A DNA stretch of 43,399 bases from Alphaproteobacteria bacterium (GTDB lineage Bacteria; Pseudomonadota; Alphaproteobacteria; Micropepsales; Micropepsaceae): NCBI GenBank assembly GCA_020852655.1, contig JADZAI010000089.1:1-43399 (forward strand), in the 5' to 3' direction. The notes under the pieces are model-generated. The model had not been told where the DNA came from, ran no database searches, and was given only the letters and a program-made list of their open reading frames with translations. Shown here in pieces: positions 7,670 through 15,419 of this stretch (position 1 is the first letter of the stretch; each line of letters starts with the position of its first letter). A program made the position numbers and the translations under genes.

Positions 7670-9352
7670 ATGTCGATCGACCTTGCCATCGCGCGCGCCG
7701 CGACGATGAGACCCATCGGCGAGATCGCCGAGGCGGCGGGCATTCCGGCCGCCGCCCTGGCGCCCTACGGCAAGAGCATCGCCAAGCTCGAGGAGCCCTT
7801 CCTCAGGTCGCTCGACGCGAAACCGCAAGGCCGGCTCGTCCTCGTCACCGCGATCAACCCGACCCCGGCGGGCGAGGGCAAGACCACCACCACGATCGGC
7901 CTCGGCGATGCGCTGAACTATATCGGCAGGCGCACCATGATCGCCCTGCGCGAGCCCTCGCTCGGCCCGGTCTTCGGCCGCAAGGGCGGGGCGACCGGCG
8001 GCGGGCGGGCCCAGGTGCTGCCGATGGAATCGATCAACCTCCATTTCACCGGCGACTTCCACGCCATCACCTCGGCGCACAACCTGCTCGCAGCGCTGCT
8101 CGACAACCACATCTACTGGGGCAATAAGCTCGACATCGACCTGAAGTCGATCACCTGGCGCCGCGTGCTCGACATGAACGACCGGGCGCTGCGCAAGCTC
8201 GTGACGGGGCTCGGCGACGGCGCCAACGGCCTCGCCCGCGAGGCCGGCTTCGACATCACCGTCGCCTCCGAGGTGATGGCCATCCTCTGCCTTGCCGCCG
8301 ACCACCGCGACCTCGAGGCGCGCCTCGCCCGCATCATCGTGGCGCGTACCAGGGGCGGTGCCGCCGTCACCGCGGGCGACCTTCAGGCCGCCGGCGCGAT
8401 GGCCGTGCTGCTGAGGGATGCGATCCTCCCCAATCTCGTGCAGACGATCGACGGCTCGCCCGCCCTCATCCACGGCGGCCCTTTCGCCAACATCGCGTAT
8501 GGCTGCAACTCGGTGATCGCGACCCGCGCGGCCCTCGGGCTCGCCGACTACGTGGTGACCGAGGCCGGCTTCGGCGCGGATCTCGGCGCCGAGAAATTCC
8601 TCAACATCAAGTGCCGCCAGGCCGGCCTCGCGCCTTCGGCCGCCGTCGTCGTCGCGACCGTGCGGGCGCTCAAGATGAACGGCGGCCAGAAAAAGGACGA
8701 CCTCGCCACCGAGAATCTGGAGGCGCTGAAGGACGGCATCCCCAATCTCGGCCGCCACATCGAGAATCTGAAGAGCTTCGGCCTGCCGGTCGTCGTCGCG
8801 ATCAACGCCTTCACCAGCGACACGCGCGCCGAACTCGCCCTGCTCGCCGAGACCTGCCGCGCCCTCTACGGCGTCGACTGCATCCTCTGCCGCCACTGGG
8901 CCGAGGGCGGACCGGGGGCGGCGAAGCTGGCCGAGGCGGTGGTCAGGCTCTGCGACCACAATGTCGACCCCGCCGCCACCTTCAACCATCTCTACACGGA
9001 CGATCTGACCCTCCAGCAGAAGATCGAGGCGGTGGCGCTGAAGATCTATCGCGCCGGCGGCGTCAGCCTCTCGGCGAAGGCGGCGCGCGACCTCGCCCGC
9101 TTCCAGGCCGAAGGCTTCGGACATCTGCCGGTCTGCATGGCGAAGACGCCGTATTCCTTCTCGGCCGACGAGACCCTTCTGGGTGCTCCCACCGGCCACA
9201 CCATCCCGGTGCGCGAGGTCCGCCTCTCCGCCGGCGCCGGCTTCGTCGTCGCCATCTGCGGCGACGTCATGACCATGCCCGGCCTCCCCAGCCAACCCGC
9301 CGCCAACCGCATCCACCTCGACGACACCGGCCTGATCGATGGGCTGTCGTAG
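7670..9352 (+). CDS. fhs: Formate-tetrahydrofolate ligase
   Basis: A 560-residue enzyme of full family length. It makes 10-formyl-tetrahydrofolate from formate, tetrahydrofolate and ATP, feeding one-carbon metabolism. The ATP-binding loop is [16 protein letters not shown] (about residues 65-80). [18 protein letters not shown] and [12 protein letters not shown] are strongly conserved in the family. The GTDIG-type and C-terminal [11 protein letters not shown] segments are also present. The start at 7670 ([10 protein letters not shown]) follows a GGGGGG ribosome-site-like run; an ATG nine codons upstream is less likely. Confidence 0.97.
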   Translation: MSIDLAIARAATMRPIGEIAEAAGIPAAALAPYGKSIAKLEEPFLRSLDAKPQGRLVLVTAINPTPAGEGKTTTTIGLGDALNYIGRRTMIALREPSLGPVFGRKGGATGGGRAQVLPMESINLHFTGDFHAITSAHNLLAALLDNHIYWGNKLDIDLKSITWRRVLDMNDRALRKLVTGLGDGANGLAREAGFDITVASEVMAILCLAADHRDLEARLARIIVARTRGGAAVTAGDLQAAGAMAVLLRDAILPNLVQTIDGSPALIHGGPFANIAYGCNSVIATRAALGLADYVVTEAGFGADLGAEKFLNIKCRQAGLAPSAAVVVATVRALKMNGGQKKDDLATENLEALKDGIPNLGRHIENLKSFGLPVVVAINAFTSDTRAELALLAETCRALYGVDCILCRHWAEGGPGAAKLAEAVVRLCDHNVDPAATFNHLYTDDLTLQQKIEAVALKIYRAGGVSLSAKAARDLARFQAEGFGHLPVCMAKTPYSFSADETLLGAPTGHTIPVREVRLSAGAGFVVAICGDVMTMPGLPSQPAANRIHLDDTGLIDGLS

Positions 9353-9359
9353 AGCGGTC

Positions 9360-9821
9360 ATGGCCCGGAGGCCCGCCGATCCGCGTTTGTGGCGCACTGT
9401 GTTGGCTGCCGGTAGCATAGCGGCAATGATCTTCGGCCCAGCCCTTTGTTTGGTAGTCAACCTGGTCGGCATCGCACTGCTCGCGCTGGGCGGCGGGACC
9501 GCGTGGCCCAGCAATGTGATCGCACTCGCGTGGTTGACGGTAGGAGCGATGACGATTGGCGCTCTCGGCGCGATAGTCGTTGGCGCTCCCGTTGCCTTTC
9601 TGCTTCTGCGCAGCGGCCGAAAGGGCTTGGCCCCGTTCCTCGTGTGCGGTGCGGTGATAGGGTGCGCGCTGGCTTTGATATTCTGGACTTCGATGGCTGA
9701 AGAATCTGCCGCTGGCGTTGTCGCTGTGGCGGTCGCCGCATACGGCTTCGCGTATGCGGGCCTGACCTGGCTTGCCCTCCGCTGCATCGCCCGCTCGCCG
9801 CGCCTTGCGAGCTTGGTGTGA
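9360..9821 (+). CDS. Predicted four-helix membrane protein, unknown function
   Basis: A 153-residue protein with four hydrophobic segments at roughly residues 15-42, 50-75, 85-108 and 115-135, and a basic C-terminal tail. It starts 7 bases after the fhs stop, so it may be cotranscribed, although it is probably not functionally linked. Base use is slightly less G+C-biased than fhs. I do not recognise a family. Confidence 0.65.
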   Translation: MARRPADPRLWRTVLAAGSIAAMIFGPALCLVVNLVGIALLALGGGTAWPSNVIALAWLTVGAMTIGALGAIVVGAPVAFLLLRSGRKGLAPFLVCGAVIGCALALIFWTSMAEESAAGVVAVAVAAYGFAYAGLTWLALRCIARSPRLASLV

Positions 9822-9849
9822 AGCCTTGGTGCGGGGTATCAAATCCGGG

Positions 9850-10182
9850 ATGAGCATCATGGCCGGACATGACTTCACGAAATTCGCGAAACCGGCGCCG
9901 CATCCGGGCGAGTTCCTGCGGGAAGATTACCTGCCGCAATACGGCCTGACAGCAGGGGCGCTTGCCCGGGCGATGGGGTTGCGTGACCGCTCGCGCGTCG
10001 AGCAGATCATTCGCGAGAAGATCGGGATTTCGGCGGACACTGCGCTCAGGCTTGCGCGTGTGTTCGGAACGACGCCGCAATACTGGATGGGCCTTCAGAA
10101 AGACTACGACCTGTCCAAGGCTGCGATCGCGAACCGGGCGGCCTACAAGGCGATCAAGAAACTGGAGCCGGCGGCTGACTGA
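9850..10182 (+). CDS. HigA/VapI-type antitoxin, XRE-family helix-turn-helix
   Basis: A 110-residue protein matching the HigA antitoxin family. HPGEFLREDYL is the typical lead-in, followed by the helix-turn-helix LTAGALARAMGLRDRSRVEQII and the family-specific ISADTALRLARVFGTTPQYWM with LQKDYDL. HigA normally follows and neutralises the mRNA-cleaving toxin HigB. No HigB-like frame lies upstream or downstream, so this is an orphan antitoxin or a repurposed regulator. Its TGA overlaps the ATG of the HAD gene by one base (TGATG), so the two are translationally coupled. A second in-frame ATG three codons downstream could be the start. Confidence 0.9.
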   Translation: MSIMAGHDFTKFAKPAPHPGEFLREDYLPQYGLTAGALARAMGLRDRSRVEQIIREKIGISADTALRLARVFGTTPQYWMGLQKDYDLSKAAIANRAAYKAIKKLEPAAD

Positions 10183-10784
10183 TGCCGCGCATCCTCGTCC
10201 TCGACCTCGACGGTGTCGTCGTGCGTGGCCATCCCGGGGGCGGGCGGTGGGACAAGCATCTGGAGCGCGACCTCGGAATCCCGCCCGACCGGCTCCAGGC
10301 GCATTTCTTCAAGCCGCACTGGCCGCGCATCGTGACCGGCACTGTGGACATGATGGAGGTCCTGCACGCCGTCTGGCCCGCGCTGGGTGCGCCGGCGGCG
10401 CCGGAAGACCTCGTCGCCTACTGGTTCGCCGCCGACAGCCGCATCGATCCTGACGTCCTCGCCGCCGTAGCGGCCTGGCGCGGGGCAGGGCGCCGGGCCT
10501 TCCTCGCGACCGTTCAGGAGCATCGCCGCGCCCGCTATCTGATGCACGACCTGAACCTCGTGGCGCATTTCGATGCCATGCTCTATTCCGCCGATCTCGG
10601 CGCCGCGAAGCCCGATCCCGCCTTCTATACGCGCGCCCAGGCGCGGCTGCCGGCCGCCTCTCCCGGCGAGGTGATCTTCCTCGACGACCAGAGCGCCAAT
10701 GTCGAAGCCGCCCGCGCCTTCGGCTGGCGCGCCCGCCCCTACACCGCGATCGCCGATCTTCACGCTGCGCTGGCCGAGCCCTGA
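10182..10784 (+). CDS. HAD-superfamily hydrolase (subfamily IA-like)
   Basis: A 200-residue phosphatase-type protein. Motif I is LVLDLDGVVV with nucleophile D8 and acid/base D10; motif II Thr is in FLATVQEH; motif III Lys is in AAKPDPAFY; motif IV is FLDDQSANVEAA. The cap between motifs I and II is small and helical. Start overlaps the antitoxin stop by one base. The substrate is unknown; it may be a general small-molecule phosphatase. Confidence 0.9.
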   Translation: MPRILVLDLDGVVVRGHPGGGRWDKHLERDLGIPPDRLQAHFFKPHWPRIVTGTVDMMEVLHAVWPALGAPAAPEDLVAYWFAADSRIDPDVLAAVAAWRGAGRRAFLATVQEHRRARYLMHDLNLVAHFDAMLYSADLGAAKPDPAFYTRAQARLPAASPGEVIFLDDQSANVEAARAFGWRARPYTAIADLHAALAEP

Positions 10785-10836
10785 CCGCCGCAGCGGCGGC
10801 CGCACGTCACGGTCTGCCGCTCAAGGCATGGATCAC

Positions 10837-10935
10837 TCGATCGGCCCTGGGGGCCGTCGGAGGACGACAAGGGGGTGGGAGCAAAAAACTTGTCATCCTC
10901 CGGGCGCCGCGCAGCGGCGAACCGGGGGAGCCATG
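10837..10935. repeat. Two imperfect palindromic intergenic repeats
   Basis: Contains GGCCCTGGGGGCC with flanking GATCG/GAGGACGAC, then CTTGTCATCCTCCGGGCGCC with CGCAGCGGCG. It belongs to the TGTCATCCTC family seen at 503 and 7264. It lies immediately before the decayed asd fragment. Confidence 0.5.
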
Positions 10936-10954
10936 CCTGAGCCTTTCCGTTTGA

Positions 10955-11134
<180 letters not shown>

Positions 11135-11142
11135 GCACCGGA

Positions 11143-11202
11143 CTGTTTTCTCCCCCGCCTTATCGCGGGGGAGATGTCACGCGGGAGCGTGACAGAGGGG
11201 GC
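11143..11202. repeat. GGGGGAG/GTCACGC intergenic repeat
   Basis: CTCCCCCGCCTTATCGCGGGGGAG hairpin (imperfect) followed by GTCACGCGGGAGCGTGAC and AGAGGGGGC. It is the same element as at 1581-1640, in the same orientation, between the asd fragment and the end of the acyl-CoA dehydrogenase gene. Confidence 0.8.
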
Positions 11203-11209
11203 AACCCCG

Positions 11210-12412
11210 CTACAGCCCCAGCACCGCCTTCGCGAGAATGTTGCGCTGGACCTCGCTCGCCCCGCCATAGACGGTGACGGCACGGTTGTTGAGATAGCGC
11301 GCCGTCACGGTCAGTGCGTGCTCCGGCCCGATCACCGCCACGTTGGCGCCGAGCCCCAGGGCGCTGCGCTGGTCGGGCGCGGCGTAATGCGCCAGCGCCT
11401 CGACCGCCAGCTCGTTGATGCGCTGGAGCGTCTCGCTGCCGCGCAGCTTGATGACCGATGGCGCCCAGCCGCCCAGCGAGCCGCCGCGCGAGGCCTGCGA
11501 GACCATGCGCGCTTCGGTCATCGCCAGCGCCTCGGCCTCCATCTCCAGCGCGTCCAGCCGGGCCACGAAATCGGCCTGAAGCGACAGCGGCGCGGCGCCG
11601 TCGCTTTCGCGCGCCGCGATCGCCCGCACTTCGCCGATCGCACCCTTCAGCCGGGGCGCATAGGCGCCGCCCCGCTCGAACTCCAGCAGATATTTGGCGA
11701 CCGCCCAGCCCTCGTTCTCGGCGCCGACCCGGTTCTCGACCGGAATGCGCACATTGTCGAAGAAGACCTGGTTCACGTCATGCTCGCCCGACATCGTGAT
11801 GATCGGCTTCACGCTGATCCCCGGCGTCTTCATGTCGGCCAGCAGGAAGGTGATGCCCTGCTGCTTGGGCCCCTCCGAGGCGGTGCGGACCAGCAGGAAG
11901 ATGCGGTTCGCGAAATGCGCGTGCGTCGTCCAGATCTTGGTGCCGTTGACGACATAATGGTCGCCGTCGCGCACCGCGCGCGTCTGGAGCGAGGCGAGGT
12001 CGGAGCCCGAGCCGGGCTCGCTGTAGCCCTGGCACCAGTAATGCTCGCCCGAGAGGATGCGCGGCAGGTACTGCGCCTTCTGCGCCTCGGTGCCGCGGCC
12101 CATCAGCACCGGCCCCACCATCAATATCCCCATCGCCGGGATCGACGGCGTCTTCGCCTCCTCGCACGCCGTCTCCCAGAGATAGCTCTGCACGGGCGAG
12201 AACCCCGCGCCGCCATGGGCCTTGGGCCAGTTCGGCGCGATCCACCCCTTCTCGTACAGGATCGCGTGCCAGCGCTGGCTCAGCGCCGGTTCGGCGAACA
12301 CCCCCGCCTGGCGCGCATTCGCGGCGCGCAGGTCGGGTGTGTATTTCTCTGCGAGGAAGGCACGCACCTCCTCGCGGAAGGCGCGGTCGGCCTCCGACAG
12401 GGCGATCTCCAT
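11210..12412 (-). CDS. Acyl-CoA dehydrogenase
   Basis: A 400-residue FAD enzyme that introduces the alpha-beta double bond into acyl-CoA. The FAD/substrate motif is WCQGYSEPGSGSDLASLQT (near residue 135), followed by NGTKIWTTHAHFANR. The C-terminal signature YGGASEVQRNILAKAVLGL binds FAD of the partner subunit. The catalytic base is not obvious at the usual site, which is common in members acting on branched or steroid-like substrates. It starts one base after the stop of the upstream CoA ligase, so the two form an operon. Confidence 0.93.
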   Translation of the reverse strand: MEIALSEADRAFREEVRAFLAEKYTPDLRAANARQAGVFAEPALSQRWHAILYEKGWIAPNWPKAHGGAGFSPVQSYLWETACEEAKTPSIPAMGILMVGPVLMGRGTEAQKAQYLPRILSGEHYWCQGYSEPGSGSDLASLQTRAVRDGDHYVVNGTKIWTTHAHFANRIFLLVRTASEGPKQQGITFLLADMKTPGISVKPIITMSGEHDVNQVFFDNVRIPVENRVGAENEGWAVAKYLLEFERGGAYAPRLKGAIGEVRAIAARESDGAAPLSLQADFVARLDALEMEAEALAMTEARMVSQASRGGSLGGWAPSVIKLRGSETLQRINELAVEALAHYAAPDQRSALGLGANVAVIGPEHALTVTARYLNNRAVTVYGGASEVQRNILAKAVLGL

Positions 12413-12413
12413 C

Positions 12414-13988
12414 TCAGTTCACCCGCCGCGTCTTTCCTTCCCAGAAGGGCTCGCGCAGATCCTTGCGCAGGATCTTGCCCGAGGCGTTGCGCGGCAGGGC
12501 CTCGATGAAATCCACGCTCTTGGGCGCCTTGTAGGCGGCGATGCGCTCGCGGGCATATTTGATGATCTCCGCCGGGCTCGCTTCGGCGCCCTTCTTCAGC
12601 GCGACGATCGCCTTCACCGACTCGCCCCATTTCTCGTCGGGCACGCCGATGACCGCGACTTCCTCTACCGCCGGGTGGCCGAAGATCGCGTTCTCCACCT
12701 CGGCCGGATAGACGTTCTCGCCGCCCGAGATGATCATGTCCTTCACCCGGTCGTGGATGTAGACAAAGCCCTGCTCGTCCATGTAGCCGGCGTCGCCGGT
12801 GCGCAGCCAGCCCTCCTTGTCGACCGTCTTCGCCGTCGCCTCGGGCAGGTTCCAGTAGCCATACATGTTGCTGTTGGAGCGCGTGGCGATCTCGCCGACC
12901 TCGCCGGTCTTCAGCACATTGCCGGCCTCGTCGAGGATGCGCACCTCGACGCCGGGCAGCGGCTTGCCGGCCGAGCGCATCTGCGGCGTGCCCTTGGGAT
13001 CGTGATCCTCCGGCGCCAGCGCGACGATCGTGCCGGTCGTCTCGGTCATGCCATAGGCCTGCACGAAGCCGCAGCCGAAGACCTCCATGCATTCCTGGAG
13101 CAGGGCCAGCGGAATGGGCGAGGCGCCGTAGATGAGATATTTCATGCAGGACCAGTCGGTCTCGCGGGCCCTTGGGTCGCGCACCACGATCTGCATCGCC
13201 GCCGGCACCATGAACATCTTCGAGATGCGGTCGTTCTGGATGAAGTCGATCACCCCCGCCGGCGAGAACTCGCGCGCCACCACCGTCTTGGCGCCGGCAC
13301 AGAGGCTCAGCGAGCCCCAGCCCGCGCCGCCGATGTGGAAATTCGGCATCGCCTGGAGCGAGATATCCGTGTCGTTCACCTGGTACCACGCCGGCATGTC
13401 GGGATTGCGCCGGCCGTGCAGCAGGTTCTTGTTCGACAGCATCGCGCCCTTCGGCCGGCCCGTCGTGCCGGAGGTATAGAGCTGGAGCATCGGATCGTCC
13501 CAGCCCACGACGACCTTCGGGTCCGTGCTGCTCTGCTTGTCGCGCCAGGCCTCGAAGGCCGGCCAATCGAGATCGGGCCCCTCCATCGAGACGATCAGCC
13601 TGGCGTGCGTCAGTTCGGGCGCCAGCGCCCGCACCTGCTCCAGGAACTCGACGCCGACGAACAGCACCTTCGACTGCGCGTCATTCAGGATATAGACGAT
13701 CTCCGGCCCGGCCAGCCGCCAGTTCACCGGCGTCATGATCGCACCGGCCTTGAAGGCGCCGAACATGATCTCGAAGAACCAGTCGGAGTTCTTCCCGACA
13801 TACGAAACATGGTCGCCCTTGCCGACGCCGGCCGCGATCAGCCCGTTCGCGACCTGGCTCGCATGGCGGTCGAATTCGCCGAACGTCGTGCTGCGCCCCT
13901 CGAAGGTGAGCGCCACCTTGTCCGCCTGTTCCCTGCCGTGGATGCGGATGACGTCGCCCAGCGTCTCCGCATCCCTGATATCCGTCAT
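12414..13988 (-). CDS. AMP-dependent acyl-CoA synthetase/ligase
   Basis: A 524-residue adenylate-forming enzyme that activates a carboxylic acid to its CoA thioester. Motif A3 is LYTSGTTGRPKGAMLSN, A5 is YGMTETTG, A7 is RTGDAGYMDEQG, A8 is KDMIISGGENVYPAEVE, and the catalytic Lys is in GKILRKDLR at the C-terminus. GGAGG just upstream of ATG 13988 sets the start. It is followed with 1-base spacing by an acyl-CoA dehydrogenase, so the product of the ligase is probably the substrate of the dehydrogenase. The acid is unknown. Confidence 0.94.
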   Translation of the reverse strand: MTDIRDAETLGDVIRIHGREQADKVALTFEGRSTTFGEFDRHASQVANGLIAAGVGKGDHVSYVGKNSDWFFEIMFGAFKAGAIMTPVNWRLAGPEIVYILNDAQSKVLFVGVEFLEQVRALAPELTHARLIVSMEGPDLDWPAFEAWRDKQSSTDPKVVVGWDDPMLQLYTSGTTGRPKGAMLSNKNLLHGRRNPDMPAWYQVNDTDISLQAMPNFHIGGAGWGSLSLCAGAKTVVAREFSPAGVIDFIQNDRISKMFMVPAAMQIVVRDPRARETDWSCMKYLIYGASPIPLALLQECMEVFGCGFVQAYGMTETTGTIVALAPEDHDPKGTPQMRSAGKPLPGVEVRILDEAGNVLKTGEVGEIATRSNSNMYGYWNLPEATAKTVDKEGWLRTGDAGYMDEQGFVYIHDRVKDMIISGGENVYPAEVENAIFGHPAVEEVAVIGVPDEKWGESVKAIVALKKGAEASPAEIIKYARERIAAYKAPKSVDFIEALPRNASGKILRKDLREPFWEGKTRRVN

Positions 13989-14107
13989 AACGTCCTCCGA
14001 AGGACCGGCTTCACCCGGCCGCAATTGCTGAATCCACCCATCGTGCACACCCGCCCCCGCCCTTCAAGCGCGCAGGTATCCCCGTCCCGATCGTAAAGCA
14101 CCACCCC

Positions 14108-14245
14108 GTTTTCTCCCCCGCAAGCGGGGGCGAAAGCAGACCGAGCTCCCCGCACCGACACCGCCCGCTTTCTCCCCGCCTGCGGAGGGAGTACCGGCGA
14201 AGCCGGGGAGGGAGGGCCCGGGCGTAGAGCACCGCGCTCTCCCGC
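14108..14245. repeat. Long intergenic repeat, copy C
   Basis: A CTCCCCCGCAAGCGGGGGCG hairpin, then GAGCTCCCCGCACCGACACC, then GCGGAGGGAGTACCGGCGAA and GGGCCCGGGCGTAGAGC. Bases 14141-14245 are nearly identical, in the same orientation, to 15295-15401; I count one substitution and one 2-base indel. Copy C ends at the base before the stop codon of the gene at 14246. Confidence 0.85.
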
Positions 14246-15121
14246 TCAGCCCGTCATTGCCGCGATCTGCTGGGCGAGGTGCTCGATCATCAGCCGTCCA
14301 TACGGAAGGCCGGGATGCGTCACGTCCGACGCTGCCAGCTCGGCACGCAGGAAACCCTGCGCGTCAAACGCGCCGGGCGGCACATCCACGAATATCGCGC
14401 CACGCAGCGCGGCGGTCTCGCGATACATCTCGCGCAGCACGAACCACAGCTTGCGCCGCACCGGCGCCGCCGTGATGCCGACGTGCGCGATGTCCAGGCC
14501 GAACTGCTGCGCCAGAGCGGCATAGTGCGGTTCGGCGCTCAAGCGCTGCCGGATGAGATCGTTGTCGAAGAGCGGCGGCTGGATGCCGACGACAAATCGC
14601 CTGCGCCCCCCCCCCCCCGGACCAAGCTCCGCGAGCATGCCGTCCAGCGTTGCGACGCTGGGCGCGAAATGGGCGCGCAGCGCTTCCTCGGGCACGATCT
14701 GACTGTTCGGCGCCGTGTGCGTATCGGGATAGCCGCGCGGCACGAGGTCGATGGCGCGGCCGATGGTCAGCAGGAAATCGCCGTTCGCCTGGTTGCCGAG
14801 CCAGACGAGGGCGACGTTGCACAACCGGCCGAGCGCCTTGGCCGCGTCGCGATAGGCCGCATTGACCTCGGTCCCGCGCAGGGCGGCCAGGCCGGCGCGC
14901 GCCGCCGCCTGCATCGCACCTGTTTCCTTGGCGCCGCGGCGGGTGATCAGGGCGCGGGCGATCGGCGCGGCATTGGAATGCCCGATGAGGATCGTCCGGA
15001 TCTGCGCAGGGTCGGTGCACGGGGTCATCAGGCAAAGACACTGCGCATTTTCGCGCGCCGGGTCGGACACGAGCGGAAGCCCGAGCAGGCTCGGCCCCGA
15101 AGAAGGCAAGGTCACCGACAT
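14246..15121 (-). CDS. SGNH-hydrolase-like protein of unknown function, with a 13-G tract
   Basis: About 291 residues. The opening TILIGHSNAAPIARALI, a middle NVALVWLGNQANGDFLL, and the end DVTHPGLPYGRLMIEHL resemble the block order of SGNH/GSCFA-type hydrolases (Ser near the start, Asp-x-x-His near the end), but the similarity is weak. Bases 14606-14618 form an unbroken run of 13 C (13 G on the coding strand), which reads GPGGGG. Both sides are in the same frame and look coding, so the gene is intact as given. The start at 15121 is uncertain. It is bracketed by direct repeats (copies C and D). Confidence 0.6.
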   Translation of the reverse strand: MSVTLPSSGPSLLGLPLVSDPARENAQCLCLMTPCTDPAQIRTILIGHSNAAPIARALITRRGAKETGAMQAAARAGLAALRGTEVNAAYRDAAKALGRLCNVALVWLGNQANGDFLLTIGRAIDLVPRGYPDTHTAPNSQIVPEEALRAHFAPSVATLDGMLAELGPGGGGRRRFVVGIQPPLFDNDLIRQRLSAEPHYAALAQQFGLDIAHVGITAAPVRRKLWFVLREMYRETAALRGAIFVDVPPGAFDAQGFLRAELAASDVTHPGLPYGRLMIEHLAQQIAAMTG

Positions 15122-15171
15122 TGCCGCATTGACAGCCTTCCCCGCCGCCGGCGCAAGCACCGCCCCTTTGA

Positions 15172-15404
15172 TCCTCCCTCGTTCTTCACGGGGGAGGGGG
15201 ACCGCGAAGCGGTGGAGGGGGCCCGCCACCACCGCGCTGCCCCCTCTGTCACGCTCCGCGTGACATCTCCCCCGCAAGCGGGGGAGAAAACAGTCCGAGC
15301 TCCCCGCAACGACACCGCCCGCTTTCTCCCTCCGCCTGCGGAGGGAGTACCGGCGAAGCCGGGGAGGGAGGGCCCGGGCGTAGAGCACCGCGCTCTCCCG
15401 CAAA
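15172..15404. repeat. Composite intergenic repeat, copy D
   Basis: Contains CCCCCTCTGTCACGCTCCGC, GTGACATCTCCCCCGC with AAGCGGGGGAG, and then copy D of the long repeat (15295-15401). This 298-base gap between two minus-strand genes consists almost entirely of repeat elements. Confidence 0.85.
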
Positions 15405-15419
15405 CCCCTTCCCGCGCCC

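Noticed and set aside
14606..14618. The G tract as a frameshift that breaks the gene.
   Set aside because: Both flanking parts read in the same frame with sensible protein sequence, so the gene is intact as given.
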